From assembly GCA_020025875.1 (NCBI GenBank), contig JAHHRI010000045.1, forward strand, positions 1-10,492: a stretch of 10,492 nt of DNA, given 5' to 3'. Of this stretch, positions 1 to 6,059 are shown in pieces (the stretch's first letter is position 1; each line of letters starts with the position of its first letter). This stretch comes from Alphaproteobacteria bacterium. Lineage in GTDB: Bacteria > Pseudomonadota > Alphaproteobacteria > RF32 > CAG-239. Position numbers and translations under genes: made by a program. Under the pieces are notes generated by a model that was not told the DNA's origin, did no database searches, and saw only the letters and a program-made list of their open reading frames with translations.

Positions 1-1
1 G

Positions 2-601
2 GTTGCCGCCTATGTCTTGTTGCGGTTGCGACAATCGACTGCGGCAGCGGTACTGGACAGACTGCCGCTTCCTTTTGCCGCTGCCGTGTTGGCGGCAATG
101 CAGGTTTCTTCGCCGGTTGCGCCGGAAGTGGCGGCAGAAATTGAACAAGCCTTGTCGCGGAGCTTTGCTCAAGGCATTCCCAACGGGCGAGAATGCGCGT
201 TGGCTTTGTTTGCCGCGGCATCGGTTGCCCGCCGTCGGGAGCTGTTGTTGGCGCTGGAAAGCAAAAATCCGGAGTTGGCATGCCGTTTGCGCGCCGCCAT
301 GTTTAATTTTGAAGACTTTAACGCCGTCAGTGATGACGATATCCGCCGCTTGTTCGACGATGTGGAGGCCGAACGGTTGGCGGTGGCTCTCCGCGGTGCT
401 TCGGAAAAGCTGAAACAACGATTTTTTGCCGATATGTCGCCGGCAGCCGCAACTTTTGTACGGCAAAAAATGTCTGCTCTCGGCCCCGTGAAGCTAAAGG
501 AGGTGGAAGCCGCTCAGGATGAACTGATCGAACAAGCTGTTCGTTTGGCCGCTGCGGGAAAAATCCGCTTGCGGAAAAAAAATGACGGAGGCTGCCGATG
601 A
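2..601 (+). CDS. fliG: Flagellar motor switch protein FliG, C-terminal part (5' end outside window)
   Basis: FliG is the rotor protein of the flagellar C-ring that contacts the MotA stator and passes torque to the MS ring. The frame is open from the first bases of the window, so the N-terminal domain is missing only because the window starts inside the gene. About 199 codons remain. The visible part begins in the middle domain (LDRLPLPFAAAVLAAM, the 'leucine-rich, score-the-switch' helix pattern) and continues into the C-terminal torque domain: MFNFEDF, DDDIRRLFDDVE, LAVALRGASEKLKQRFFADMS, then MSALGPVKLKEVEAAQDELIE. These match the order and spacing of conserved FliG-C segments, including the charged stator-facing helix. 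The stop codon overlaps the fliN start in an ATGA arrangement, implying coupled translation. A Met codon at base 17 lies inside the conserved region and is not the true start. The identification is secure; the N-terminal half cannot be judged. Confidence 0.93.
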   Translation, partial: VAAYVLLRLRQSTAAAVLDRLPLPFAAAVLAAMQVSSPVAPEVAAEIEQALSRSFAQGIPNGRECALALFAAASVARRRELLLALESKNPELACRLRAAMFNFEDFNAVSDDDIRRLFDDVEAERLAVALRGASEKLKQRFFADMSPAAATFVRQKMSALGPVKLKEVEAAQDELIEQAVRLAAAGKIRLRKKNDGGCR

Positions 602-924
602 ACCGTCGCCTTTACGAATTTGACAATTTCGTGATTGCAGACGGCAAACCGGCGGTGTTGGATCTTTCGATCAATCGTCGGGCGGCGGCTTTGGAAACGC
701 CGACGGCGGAAGTGAGCGTTGTTTTGGGGCAAACCGCTCTTACGGCGGAACGCTTGCTGTCGATGGAAAAAGGCGCGGTGCTGACGTTGAACCGTGAGCT
801 AAAAGACAATATCGACATATATGTTAACGGCAGCATGGCGGCCAAAGGCGAATTGATGGTTGAAAACGGCAAGCTGGGCGTTGTCGTGACCAAAGTTTTG
901 AAAGAGGAAAACTCATGCGGATAA
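598..924 (+). CDS. fliN: Flagellar motor switch protein FliN (SpoA domain)
   Basis: FliN forms the lower part of the flagellar C-ring, where it binds CheY-P indirectly and docks the FliH export ATPase complex. The 108-residue product fits the short FliN class. Residues ~36-100 carry the SpoA (surface presentation of antigens) fold pattern: VSVVLGQTALTAERLLSMEKGAVLTLNR, then IDIYVNGSMAAKGELMV and KLGVVVTKVL, i.e. the typical 'vdVyVNG.liarGEvvv' core. The first ~35 residues are not obviously related to other FliN proteins. A GGAGG ribosome-binding site lies 6 bases before the ATG, which overlaps the fliG stop. The 3' end overlaps flhF by 10 bases. FliM is not in this window. FliN is preferred over FliM because FliM is about three times longer. 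Confidence 0.88.
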   Translation: MNRRLYEFDNFVIADGKPAVLDLSINRRAAALETPTAEVSVVLGQTALTAERLLSMEKGAVLTLNRELKDNIDIYVNGSMAAKGELMVENGKLGVVVTKVLKEENSCG

Positions 925-1859
925 AAAAATTCGTTGATGAAGACATGATCCGTCTGATGCGGCGGGTGAGAGAAGAACTGGGACCGGAGGCAATCATTGT
1001 GTCCACTTCGCAGACGGAAGACGGTCGCAGCGAATTGGTGGCAGCGGCGGAAACCGACGAAATTGAGTTTTCTTCCGGCGGAGAAACAACGATATATGCC
1101 GCCGCTTACAGCGACAACCTGATCCGCGAACGTTTGGCTTATCACGAAGCAGATGCGGCGGTACAGGCGCATCTGCTGGCGCTTTGTCGGGAGGAAGCGG
1201 CAACCGGCAGACAAAAGGATGATGTGCGGATTTTGACGGCGGTTTTCAATCGTCTGTTTTCTTCCTGCGATCTTCTGGATCTTAGCAATCCGGTCAAAGT
1301 GTTTACCGGCATTCAAGGCAGCGGCAAAACCACGGCATTGGTCAAAACCGCCGTGCTTGCCCATCATCAAGGCATTGGTTGCACCTTGGTCAGCGCAGAC
1401 GGGGTTCGCGCCGGTGCCAACGAGCAGCTCAAGTCGTTGGCTGCCGTTTTGGCGGCAGATCTCCATATGGCACGGGAGCCGGAACAGCTGGCTGCGGTGG
1501 TTGCGCAGGCAAACAAAAATCGCTTGGTGTTGGTTGACACGCCGGGGATCAATCCTTTTGTTGAAAGCCAGCGCAAGCGTTTGGCGGCCTTGCTGAATGC
1601 TGCCGGCGGAGAGGCGGTGATGACGCTGGATGCGGGATACAATGCCTGTGACGCGGGCGAGGCGGCGGCATTGTTTGCCGCGCTGGGCGTAAGCTGCCTG
1701 CTGCCGACCAAACTTGACCTTTGCCGGCGGATCGGCGGTGTGTTGACAGCGGCGTTCAAAGGCGGTTTCAGACTCGGACGAGCTTCGGTTTCCGCCAACA
1801 TGACCAACGCTTTGTCAGAATTTGACGGTCCGTCACTGGCACGGCTGTTGTTGGCTTAA
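915..1859 (+). CDS. flhF: Flagellar biosynthesis GTPase FlhF
   Basis: FlhF is an SRP-type GTPase that marks the pole for flagellum assembly. The N-terminus (MRIKKFVDEDMIRLMRRVREELGPEAIIVS in family terms: 'MrikrF.a.dm.eAl..Vr.elGpdAvIls') is diagnostic. The GTPase core is visible: P-loop GIQGSGKTT at residues ~132-140, the SRP-family ADGVRAGANEQL segment at ~161-172, the DTPG of the G3 loop at 208-211, and the TKLD guanine-specificity motif at 265-268. At 314 residues it is shorter than many FlhF proteins (commonly above 380), mainly because the linker between the basic N-terminal domain and the GTPase (residues ~45-120) is short. The start has a GAGGA site 6 bases upstream and overlaps fliN by 10 bases. 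The flhG gene follows after 19 bases, the usual partner arrangement for polar or subpolar flagella. Confidence 0.93.
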   Translation: MRIKKFVDEDMIRLMRRVREELGPEAIIVSTSQTEDGRSELVAAAETDEIEFSSGGETTIYAAAYSDNLIRERLAYHEADAAVQAHLLALCREEAATGRQKDDVRILTAVFNRLFSSCDLLDLSNPVKVFTGIQGSGKTTALVKTAVLAHHQGIGCTLVSADGVRAGANEQLKSLAAVLAADLHMAREPEQLAAVVAQANKNRLVLVDTPGINPFVESQRKRLAALLNAAGGEAVMTLDAGYNACDAGEAAALFAALGVSCLLPTKLDLCRRIGGVLTAAFKGGFRLGRASVSANMTNALSEFDGPSLARLLLA

Positions 1860-1878
1860 AAAATAAAGGGAAAATCAG

Positions 1879-2682
1879 ATGCTTGAAGAAAAACTAACGG
1901 CAAATTTTCGCAGTCCTCGCCGATTGGGGACGGAGCGGATGATTGCGGTTGCTTCGGGCAAAGGCGGGGTTGGCAAAACATGGTTTTCAATCACTTTGTC
2001 CCATGCCTTGTGCGGGTTGCGGCAAAAAACCCTGTTGTTTGACGGCGATTTGGGAATGGCCAACATTGATGTTCAGTTGGGGTTGTTGGCTCCTTCCGAT
2101 TTGGGCAGCGTGGTGACGGGAACCACAACTTTAAATCAGGTTGTTCACTATTGCGACAAATGCCGTTTTGACGTTATTGCCGGTCGTTCCGGTTCTGCCG
2201 GATTGGCTTCGATGCCCATCGGCCGCTTACAGATTTTGGCTGAAGATCTGGCGCTTTTGTCCGGTGGATACGACAAGGTGATTCTAGATATGGGTGCCGG
2301 TGTGGAAAAATCGATTCGCATTTTGTCGGGTATGTCGGGACGGGTTATCGTACTTTGTACCGACGAGCCGACGGCTCTAACCGATGCCTATGCCTTTATC
2401 AAATTAATGGTTATGCAGTATCCGAAATGTCGGCTGGAAATTGTGGTCAATCAGGCAGATACTTTGCGTGAGGGACGCCAAACATATGATATTTTGCAAA
2501 AGGCTTGCCATACTTTTCTTAAAATTTCGCCGCCGCTGTTGGGAATTGTTCGCCGCGATGCACGCGTGCGTGATGCCATCCGCAACCAAATGCCGCTGAT
2601 TAGTCGCTACCCCACCTCGGAGGCGGCAGTCGATGTTATTGAAATTGCCAAAAAAATTGTACGGGATGAAAGTAATGTATAA
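1879..2682 (+). CDS. flhG: Flagellar number regulator FlhG (MinD/ParA-family ATPase)
   Basis: FlhG (also FleN/YlxH) is a MinD-like ATPase that stimulates FlhF GTP hydrolysis and limits flagellum number. The 267-residue protein has a deviant Walker A motif GKGGVGKT at residues 27-34, a FDGDLGMANID segment (~57-67, Walker A' equivalent DxDxGxxNxD), and a Walker B-like segment VILDMGAGV (~134-142). Near the C-terminus, the IAKKIV segment could serve as the membrane-targeting helix. The first ~20 residues precede the ATPase core, but I do not see the DQAxxLR activator motif that classical FlhG uses to stimulate FlhF; the segment instead reads MLEEKLTANFRSPRRLG. Placement directly after flhF supports FlhG over MinD or ParA. 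The gene starts 19 bases after flhF, the only non-overlapping junction in this operon, with a weak GGGAAAA-type ribosome site. Its end overlaps the next gene. Confidence 0.92.
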   Translation: MLEEKLTANFRSPRRLGTERMIAVASGKGGVGKTWFSITLSHALCGLRQKTLLFDGDLGMANIDVQLGLLAPSDLGSVVTGTTTLNQVVHYCDKCRFDVIAGRSGSAGLASMPIGRLQILAEDLALLSGGYDKVILDMGAGVEKSIRILSGMSGRVIVLCTDEPTALTDAYAFIKLMVMQYPKCRLEIVVNQADTLREGRQTYDILQKACHTFLKISPPLLGIVRRDARVRDAIRNQMPLISRYPTSEAAVDVIEIAKKIVRDESNV

Positions 2683-3823
2683 CCGCGATCCGTTAAAATA
2701 TTATCAGGTTTTGGAAGTTTCTCCGGATGCCGATCCGCGGACGATTAAACTAAGCTATCGGGATTGCGCCAAAAAGTGGCACCCTGATTATAATAAGTCG
2801 GAAGATGCGATGGAGCATTTTCAAAAAATCTCGGTGGCTTACGATATTTTGCAGGATGAAGATAAGCGCCTTACTTATGATTTGTTGGCTTGCGCCTATG
2901 AAAGTGACGATTTTCCGCAGATGGATGCGCTGAGCATTTTTAAGGATCGGACGGAGGCGGAAAATCCCAATGTTCGGGTGGTGGATTTGCAATATGTGGT
3001 TGGCAAGCTGATCAGATGCGATAAACGGGAAGAACGTCTGATTTGCAGTGAAAAACAAGCGTTTAACGAAATTGTGAAGTGCTCTTTGTCTAACTGGCTG
3101 GTCGGCTGGTGGGGGCTTGAGGCTTTTGTTGCCAACTGTCGTGCACTCAAAGCCAATTTTTGCAAAACGGGAAACAGCCGGCAAGATAATCTGACGCTTT
3201 TGCTGCACAATGCGTTAGCCTATCATCAGGAGAAAAAAGATGCTCAGGCGGCATATTCCGCCATTCAGGCGATGGACTATGCGCTGCCGGAACAGCGGAA
3301 ATTGCTGGAACGCTACATTGCCAAACTGAATTGCCAAGTTCCGCGGCCGGTTTGTTGGCGTTGGCGGCGGTTAAAAACGGCGCATTTGCTGGTGCCGTTT
3401 GTGCTGGTCATGCTTTTTCTGTCTTTTGGCGTCAATTCGACTTTCGGCAGCTTTCGCCAATATATGAACAAACAGCACGAAGTGACTTATTTCCAGAAAG
3501 TGACTTTCAACGACGGCAACGAAACTTTTGACGATGTCGTGGTTTCGAAAATTTTTGACGTGCCGGTCAATGTTTATGACGAAACAATGCTTTATCATCT
3601 GCGCGATGACAGTAAGGTGATGTATGGCCCCGACGATAAATTTGATGTGATGACAAATGTCAAGAAAGGGCAGACCGTCCGCGTGACCGGTTTTACGCTG
3701 AACAAAAAGTGGTATCGGATTATGCTGGATAACGGCGAAATGGGTTTTATCAAAAAATCAATGTTAGATAAAGGATATGGTCTTCCGGTGCCTGCGGAAA
3801 GCAAAATTTTGCTTATTCGATAA
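2675..3823 (+). CDS. Membrane-anchored J-domain (DnaJ-like) protein with C-terminal SH3-like domain
   Basis: No named gene is recognised. From the chosen ATG the product is 382 residues. Residues ~4-70 form a J domain, with DPLKYYQVLEV, the catalytic HPD at 36-38 (KKWHPDYN) and a helix IV DEDKRLTYD. Such domains recruit and stimulate DnaK. A middle region (~75-230) is helical with no family I can name. An RWRRLK patch then precedes a single hydrophobic helix (~235-258), which by the positive-inside rule puts the J domain in the cytoplasm and the remainder in the periplasm. The end (~294-370) resembles a bacterial SH3 domain (VKKGQTVRVTGFTLNKKWYRI, GEMGFIKKSML). The ATG at 2675 lies 5-8 bases inside flhG; ATG 2666 or the further upstream in-frame start at 2633 would overlap flhG more. 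Its place at the end of a flagellar operon suggests a role in motor or pole assembly, which is inference. Confidence 0.82.
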   Translation: MYNRDPLKYYQVLEVSPDADPRTIKLSYRDCAKKWHPDYNKSEDAMEHFQKISVAYDILQDEDKRLTYDLLACAYESDDFPQMDALSIFKDRTEAENPNVRVVDLQYVVGKLIRCDKREERLICSEKQAFNEIVKCSLSNWLVGWWGLEAFVANCRALKANFCKTGNSRQDNLTLLLHNALAYHQEKKDAQAAYSAIQAMDYALPEQRKLLERYIAKLNCQVPRPVCWRWRRLKTAHLLVPFVLVMLFLSFGVNSTFGSFRQYMNKQHEVTYFQKVTFNDGNETFDDVVVSKIFDVPVNVYDETMLYHLRDDSKVMYGPDDKFDVMTNVKKGQTVRVTGFTLNKKWYRIMLDNGEMGFIKKSMLDKGYGLPVPAESKILLIR

Positions 3824-3896
3824 ACCGTCATATTTTCCCCGATAAACCGCGCGGTGGCATATTTCATTTGGGCGAGTCGGTGTTTTTTTTCGGCGG

Positions 3897-3930
3897 GGGA
3901 AAGGCGGTTTTGGCAAGTTGCCCCTTTCCC
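3897..3930. repeat. Strong inverted repeat in the convergent gap between the J-domain gene and gpt
   Basis: GGGAAAGG at 3897-3904 pairs perfectly with CCTTTCCC at 3923-3930. The loop contains GGCA-AGT-TGCC (3912-3922), which stacks directly on the outer stem, leaving a 7-base bulge. It sits between two convergently transcribed genes, so it may end or pause transcription from both sides. It is not a classical intrinsic terminator on either strand, because no clean run of U follows the stem: only TTT follows on +, and purines on -. Runs of T at 3883-3890 and 3952-3959 lie nearby but are not adjacent to the stem. Confidence 0.45.
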
Positions 3931-3958
3931 TTTGGTGGTTGGGGGCTAAAATTTTTTT

Positions 3959-4405
3959 TCAAACGGGCTTTTTTGCGCAGGGTTCAAATTCCCAAGGGAA
4001 CACCAGCCAACGACCGCGTTCTTTCGGAGCGGCGGGAAAGTCCAGCTTTGCCGTTTGGTCTTTGCAGAATAAGACGGCTATTTTGGCTTGCGGATATCTT
4101 TCTTTCAGGTAGCGGTAAGTGCTTCCCGAATCGTATAAGTCATCAACAAACAAGGTTTCTCGGTCCATCAAAATATCGGGCGACACCAAGCATTTGAGCT
4201 CTCGCCGTTCTTCTCCGTCGTAGCTTGCCAGAGAAATGCTGCTGATTTCCCGAATATCCAGAAGCTGGGCGAGAATGCAGGCGGGCACCAGTCCGCCTCG
4301 CGCCACGGCAATAATGCGTTTAAAGCCGCAGTCGGCAAGCAGATGAGCCAGTCTCTTGCATTCGTCGTTAATTTCTCGGTAGCTGATATATTCTTTTTCG
4401 GTCAT
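3959..4405 (-). CDS. gpt: Xanthine-guanine phosphoribosyltransferase-like protein (Gpt family)
   Basis: This type I phosphoribosyltransferase most resembles enterobacterial Gpt, which converts guanine or xanthine plus PRPP into GMP or XMP in purine salvage, acting in the cytoplasm. The 148-residue length matches Gpt (~152). Visible family segments are IIAVARGGLVPACILAQLL (residues ~31-49), the SYDGEERRELK flexible-loop region (~61-71), the PRPP-binding motif LFVDDLYDSGSTYR (~85-98) with its acidic pair D88-D89, and the C-terminal PWEF that corresponds to the PW base-binding segment of Gpt. The start ATG overlaps the stop of the upstream ymdB-like gene in an ATGA junction, so the two are translated together. 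Other purine PRTases (Hpt, Apt) are less likely because they lack the PW end and this loop pattern. No clear intrinsic terminator follows. Confidence 0.85.
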   Translation of the reverse strand: MTEKEYISYREINDECKRLAHLLADCGFKRIIAVARGGLVPACILAQLLDIREISSISLASYDGEERRELKCLVSPDILMDRETLFVDDLYDSGSTYRYLKERYPQAKIAVLFCKDQTAKLDFPAAPKERGRWLVFPWEFEPCAKKPV

Positions 4406-5205
4406 TTGCTTTCGTCCTTTAAGCAGAATTGCTCAATGGTTTTGGCCAGCCCTGTGTGGTCATCGGTTTGAACAACGATTCCCCATGCCGTTCCGCCGCT
4501 GCGGCATACTTCCAGCCGGTTGCCGTTGTAGCGTTGACATAATCTGTCGATAGGGGCTTGCTTGTCAAAGCCGAGAACGGAGTCGTAATTGCCGCACATA
4601 CCGACATCGGTAATATAGGCGGTACCGCCATTTAAAATATGTGCGTCGGCGGTGGGGATATGGGTATGAGTGCCTGCCACAATCGACACCCGTCCGTCGA
4701 GATAATGCCCGATAGACAACTTTTCCGAAGTCGATTCGGCGTGGACATCAACGAAAATGGCAGCAATATTGCGGTTGAGGGTGTAGTTTTTCAACAATCG
4801 GTCAAGGACAAAGGCAGGGTTGTCGACGCTGTCCATAAAAACGCGTCCCAACACTTGGGTTACCAGAATTTTTTTGCCGCTGGCCAGTTCAAATTCAACG
4901 GCACCGCGGCCGGGGGCGTTGTCCGGATAGTTCAGCGGGCGAACAATCCGTTTGCTTTCGTCAAGAAACGGGATAATGTCGCGCTGTTGCCAAACATGGT
5001 TGCCGGTGGTCAGGACATCTGCTCCCCGCTCCAGAAATTCGCGGGCAATTCCCTGTGTAACGCCAAAACCGTGGGCGGCATTTTCGACATTGACGATAAT
5101 CACGTCAGCCTTATATTTTTCCCTCATCGACGGCAGGTTGTGCAACACGACATCTCTGCCTGCCCTGCCGACAACATCGCCCAAATAAATGATCTTCAAC
5201 AGCAT
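4402..5205 (-). CDS. ymdB: YmdB/TIGR00282-family metallophosphoesterase (2',3'-cyclic nucleotide phosphodiesterase-like)
   Basis: Members of this family are binuclear-metal calcineurin-like phosphodiesterases; Bacillus YmdB acts on cyclic nucleotides and influences RNA decay and development. The 267-residue product has the family hallmarks in order: YLGDVVGRAGRD (metal ligand Asp), NVENAAHGFGVT (NxEN), TGNHVWQQRD (GNHxW), VDVHAESTSEK (HAExTSEK), and GTHTHIPTADAHIL (THTHxPTxD), then GMCGNYDSVLG. ATG 5205 is annotated, but its GGAG site is only 1 base upstream. The in-frame TTG at 5199 lies 7 bases after GGAG and would give a product beginning MKIIYLGDVVG, exactly the family's usual N-terminus, so it is a serious alternative. 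The reading frame is open further upstream to 5415, but that part overlaps the 6S RNA and terminator and has no conserved protein. The gene is followed by gpt with an ATGA overlap. Confidence 0.9.
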   Translation of the reverse strand: MLLKIIYLGDVVGRAGRDVVLHNLPSMREKYKADVIIVNVENAAHGFGVTQGIAREFLERGADVLTTGNHVWQQRDIIPFLDESKRIVRPLNYPDNAPGRGAVEFELASGKKILVTQVLGRVFMDSVDNPAFVLDRLLKNYTLNRNIAAIFVDVHAESTSEKLSIGHYLDGRVSIVAGTHTHIPTADAHILNGGTAYITDVGMCGNYDSVLGFDKQAPIDRLCQRYNGNRLEVCRSGGTAWGIVVQTDDHTGLAKTIEQFCLKDESK

Positions 5206-5221
5206 TCTCCGTTGTTTGATT

Positions 5222-5246
5222 AAAAAAAACTCCGGCAGGCGGAGTT
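5222..5246 (-). terminator. Intrinsic terminator after the 6S-RNA-like gene
   Basis: Reading the minus strand, AACTCCG (5246-5240), loop CCTGC, CGGAGTT (5234-5228) form a perfect 7-bp stem, followed at once by a U run (5227-5222). It lies about 17 bases past the 3' end of the candidate 6S RNA and about 17 bases before the ymdB start. It therefore ends the RNA transcript rather than a protein operon. The ymdB gene must be reached by read-through or by its own promoter. Confidence 0.88.
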
Positions 5247-5262
5247 GAAAACTAACAAAAAA

Positions 5263-5421
5263 GAGAGAACCGTCGGGCCGTATAGGTACATTCTGTCTCG
5301 AACCGCATCTCAATAGGTGGGCATTATATAACAGAACCACGATTCTGTCAGGGACAATTCCCGATAAAATTACGTTGGCTCGGAAGATCTGCGGAATTAC
5401 GAACCGGACAGTCACCTCTCC
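5263..5421 (-). ncRNA. ssrS: Candidate 6S RNA (ssrS), ~159 nt
   Basis: 6S RNA mimics an open promoter and sequesters sigma-70 RNA polymerase. In many alphaproteobacteria it lies just downstream of zapA, as here (11 bases past the zapA stop). The two ends pair: GAGAGG with CUCUC, then CUGUC with GGCAG and GG with CC across one mismatch. Toward the tip CGAGCC pairs with GGUUCG, GGG-A-AUU with AAU-G-CCC, and the apex is ACAGAA-UCGUGG-UUCUGU. The result is one long hairpin interrupted by a large central bubble, the 6S architecture. A consensus-like promoter precedes it and a textbook terminator follows. The long reading frame through this DNA has no conserved protein features. No primary-sequence match could be tested; a different long-hairpin RNA remains possible. 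Confidence 0.72.
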
Positions 5422-5431
5422 ATAAATCGAT

Positions 5432-5460
5432 ATTATAATGATTCGATTTGTTTTGCAACA
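5432..5460 (-). promoter_or_regulatory. Putative sigma-70-type promoter of the 6S RNA
   Basis: On the minus strand a perfect TATAAT (5437-5432) follows TGTTGC (5460-5455) with a 17-base spacer; an alternative -35, TTGCAA, would have 15. The predicted start, about 5425-5421, coincides with the GGAGAGG that forms the base of the RNA hairpin. The promoter lies in the last codons of zapA, so the RNA can be made independently of that gene. Confidence 0.6.
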
Positions 5461-5777
5461 GCTTTTATTTTTTCGCTCACAATTCTCAGCCGTGCAGAAA
5501 GTTCACGGTCTGCGGCGGTAATTGTTTTTTCGGCATCTTCTCCCGTGGCGGGGGCAGAAGGCGCGGTGTTGTTTTTGCGTGCCTCCAGCAGATCGTCGGC
5601 AACCAAAATGCCGATCATTGCCAGCAGCATATTTTCGCTGATTTGTCCGCTGATGTCTTTGAGCAGCCGCGCTTTTTCTTCCAAAACGCCTGCCAGCTGC
5701 AAAATTCTTGCTTCCTGCCCGCTTTCGCAGGCGATCGGATATTCGCGAGCGTTAATTGTTACTGTTACCTGTGCCAT
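5433..5777 (-). CDS. zapA: Cell division protein ZapA
   Basis: ZapA is a small cytoplasmic protein that bundles FtsZ filaments at the division site. The 114-residue product has the family layout. A short beta-rich head (MAQVTVTINAREYPIAC, residues 1-18) is followed by EARILQLAGVLEEKARLLKDIS and a helix with NMLLAMIGILVADDLLEARK (family: 'r.llmaALniadEl.e'). After that come a low-complexity Ala/Pro linker (~72-82) and a C-terminal coiled coil (TAADRELSARLRIVSEKIKAVAKQIE). The linker is not in short ZapA proteins but is common in alphaproteobacterial ones. The start overlaps the upstream coiled-coil gene by 26 bases, implying coupled translation. The 6S RNA gene follows directly, a conserved neighbourhood. 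Confidence 0.9.
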   Translation of the reverse strand: MAQVTVTINAREYPIACESGQEARILQLAGVLEEKARLLKDISGQISENMLLAMIGILVADDLLEARKNNTAPSAPATGEDAEKTITAADRELSARLRIVSEKIKAVAKQIESL

Positions 5778-5967
5778 TTTGCTGCCGTGCCGTGTTCAGT
5801 TGATTGATCAATTTATCAATGCGAGAGACTGAGCGAACGGCTGTTTCTTTCAGGCGGCAAATATTTTCCCGCTTATTTTCAAACACCCGCTGCAGCTCAT
5901 TGAGAGCCGAGTCAATCTCGTTTAGAGCTTCCGCCGTTTCTTTGAAACGCGAGATTTCTGTTTCCAT
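5752..5967 (-). CDS. Small coiled-coil protein upstream of zapA (DUF4164-like)
   Basis: The 71-residue product is almost entirely one amphipathic helix rich in Glu, Arg, Leu and Asn with a heptad-like pattern (FKETAEALNEIDSALNELQR, then RLKETAVRSVSRIDKLINQLN). There is no signal peptide and no membrane segment. In alphaproteobacteria a short coiled-coil protein of the DUF4164 type is often encoded just before zapA, and this gene fits that slot. A ZapB-like role in the divisome is plausible but is inference from position and shape only. The ATG at 5967 is the first in the frame and follows a purine-rich but weak AAGAAAG ribosome site. The 3' end overlaps zapA by 26 bases. It is the first gene of the minus-strand operon and has a promoter candidate about 40-75 bases upstream. 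Confidence 0.7.
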   Translation of the reverse strand: METEISRFKETAEALNEIDSALNELQRVFENKRENICRLKETAVRSVSRIDKLINQLNTARQQNGTGNSNN

Positions 5968-5980
5968 GGTAAAATTTTTC

Positions 5981-6009
5981 TTTCTTTATTGGTGTGGTTA
6001 GCTTATAAT
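5981..6009 (+). promoter_or_regulatory. Putative promoter of the ThiE-like gene
   Basis: A perfect TATAAT at 6004-6009 has a poor -35 match (TTTCTT, 5981-5986) at 17 bases. The start would be near 6016, about 44 bases before the ATG at 6060. It is the only good -10 box in the plus direction in this 92-base divergent gap; an activator may be needed, given the weak -35. Confidence 0.38.
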
Positions 6010-6015
6010 CGCTTG

Positions 6016-6044
6016 ATAATATAGATTCTTAACCATTTTTTCAA
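6016..6044 (-). promoter_or_regulatory. Putative promoter of the zapA operon
   Basis: On the minus strand TTGAAA (6044-6039) and TATTAT (6021-6016) are separated by 17 bases. Transcription would start near 6009 and run into the coiled-coil/zapA genes. The -10 lies only 6 bases from the -10 of the opposing plus-strand promoter candidate, so the two may compete for polymerase. Confidence 0.45.
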
Positions 6045-6059
6045 GCGTCAAAAACGGAT

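Noticed and set aside
612..1466. A 284-residue minus-strand frame opposite fliN/flhF
   Set aside because: It lies antisense to two overlapping, clearly conserved flagellar genes and shows no protein family pattern.
3868..4197. A plus-strand 109-residue frame opposite gpt
   Set aside because: Antisense to a clear phosphoribosyltransferase, no domain, begins in a low-complexity T/G stretch.
4639..5223. A 194-residue plus-strand reading frame opposite ymdB
   Set aside because: It is antisense to a well-conserved gene, has no recognisable domain and no ribosome site; its composition is that of a shadow frame.
5206..5415. An N-terminal extension of about 70 residues for the ymdB-like protein
   Set aside because: The frame is open, but it covers the 6S-RNA-like hairpin and an intrinsic terminator, has no family similarity, and the conserved protein begins at 5205 or 5199.
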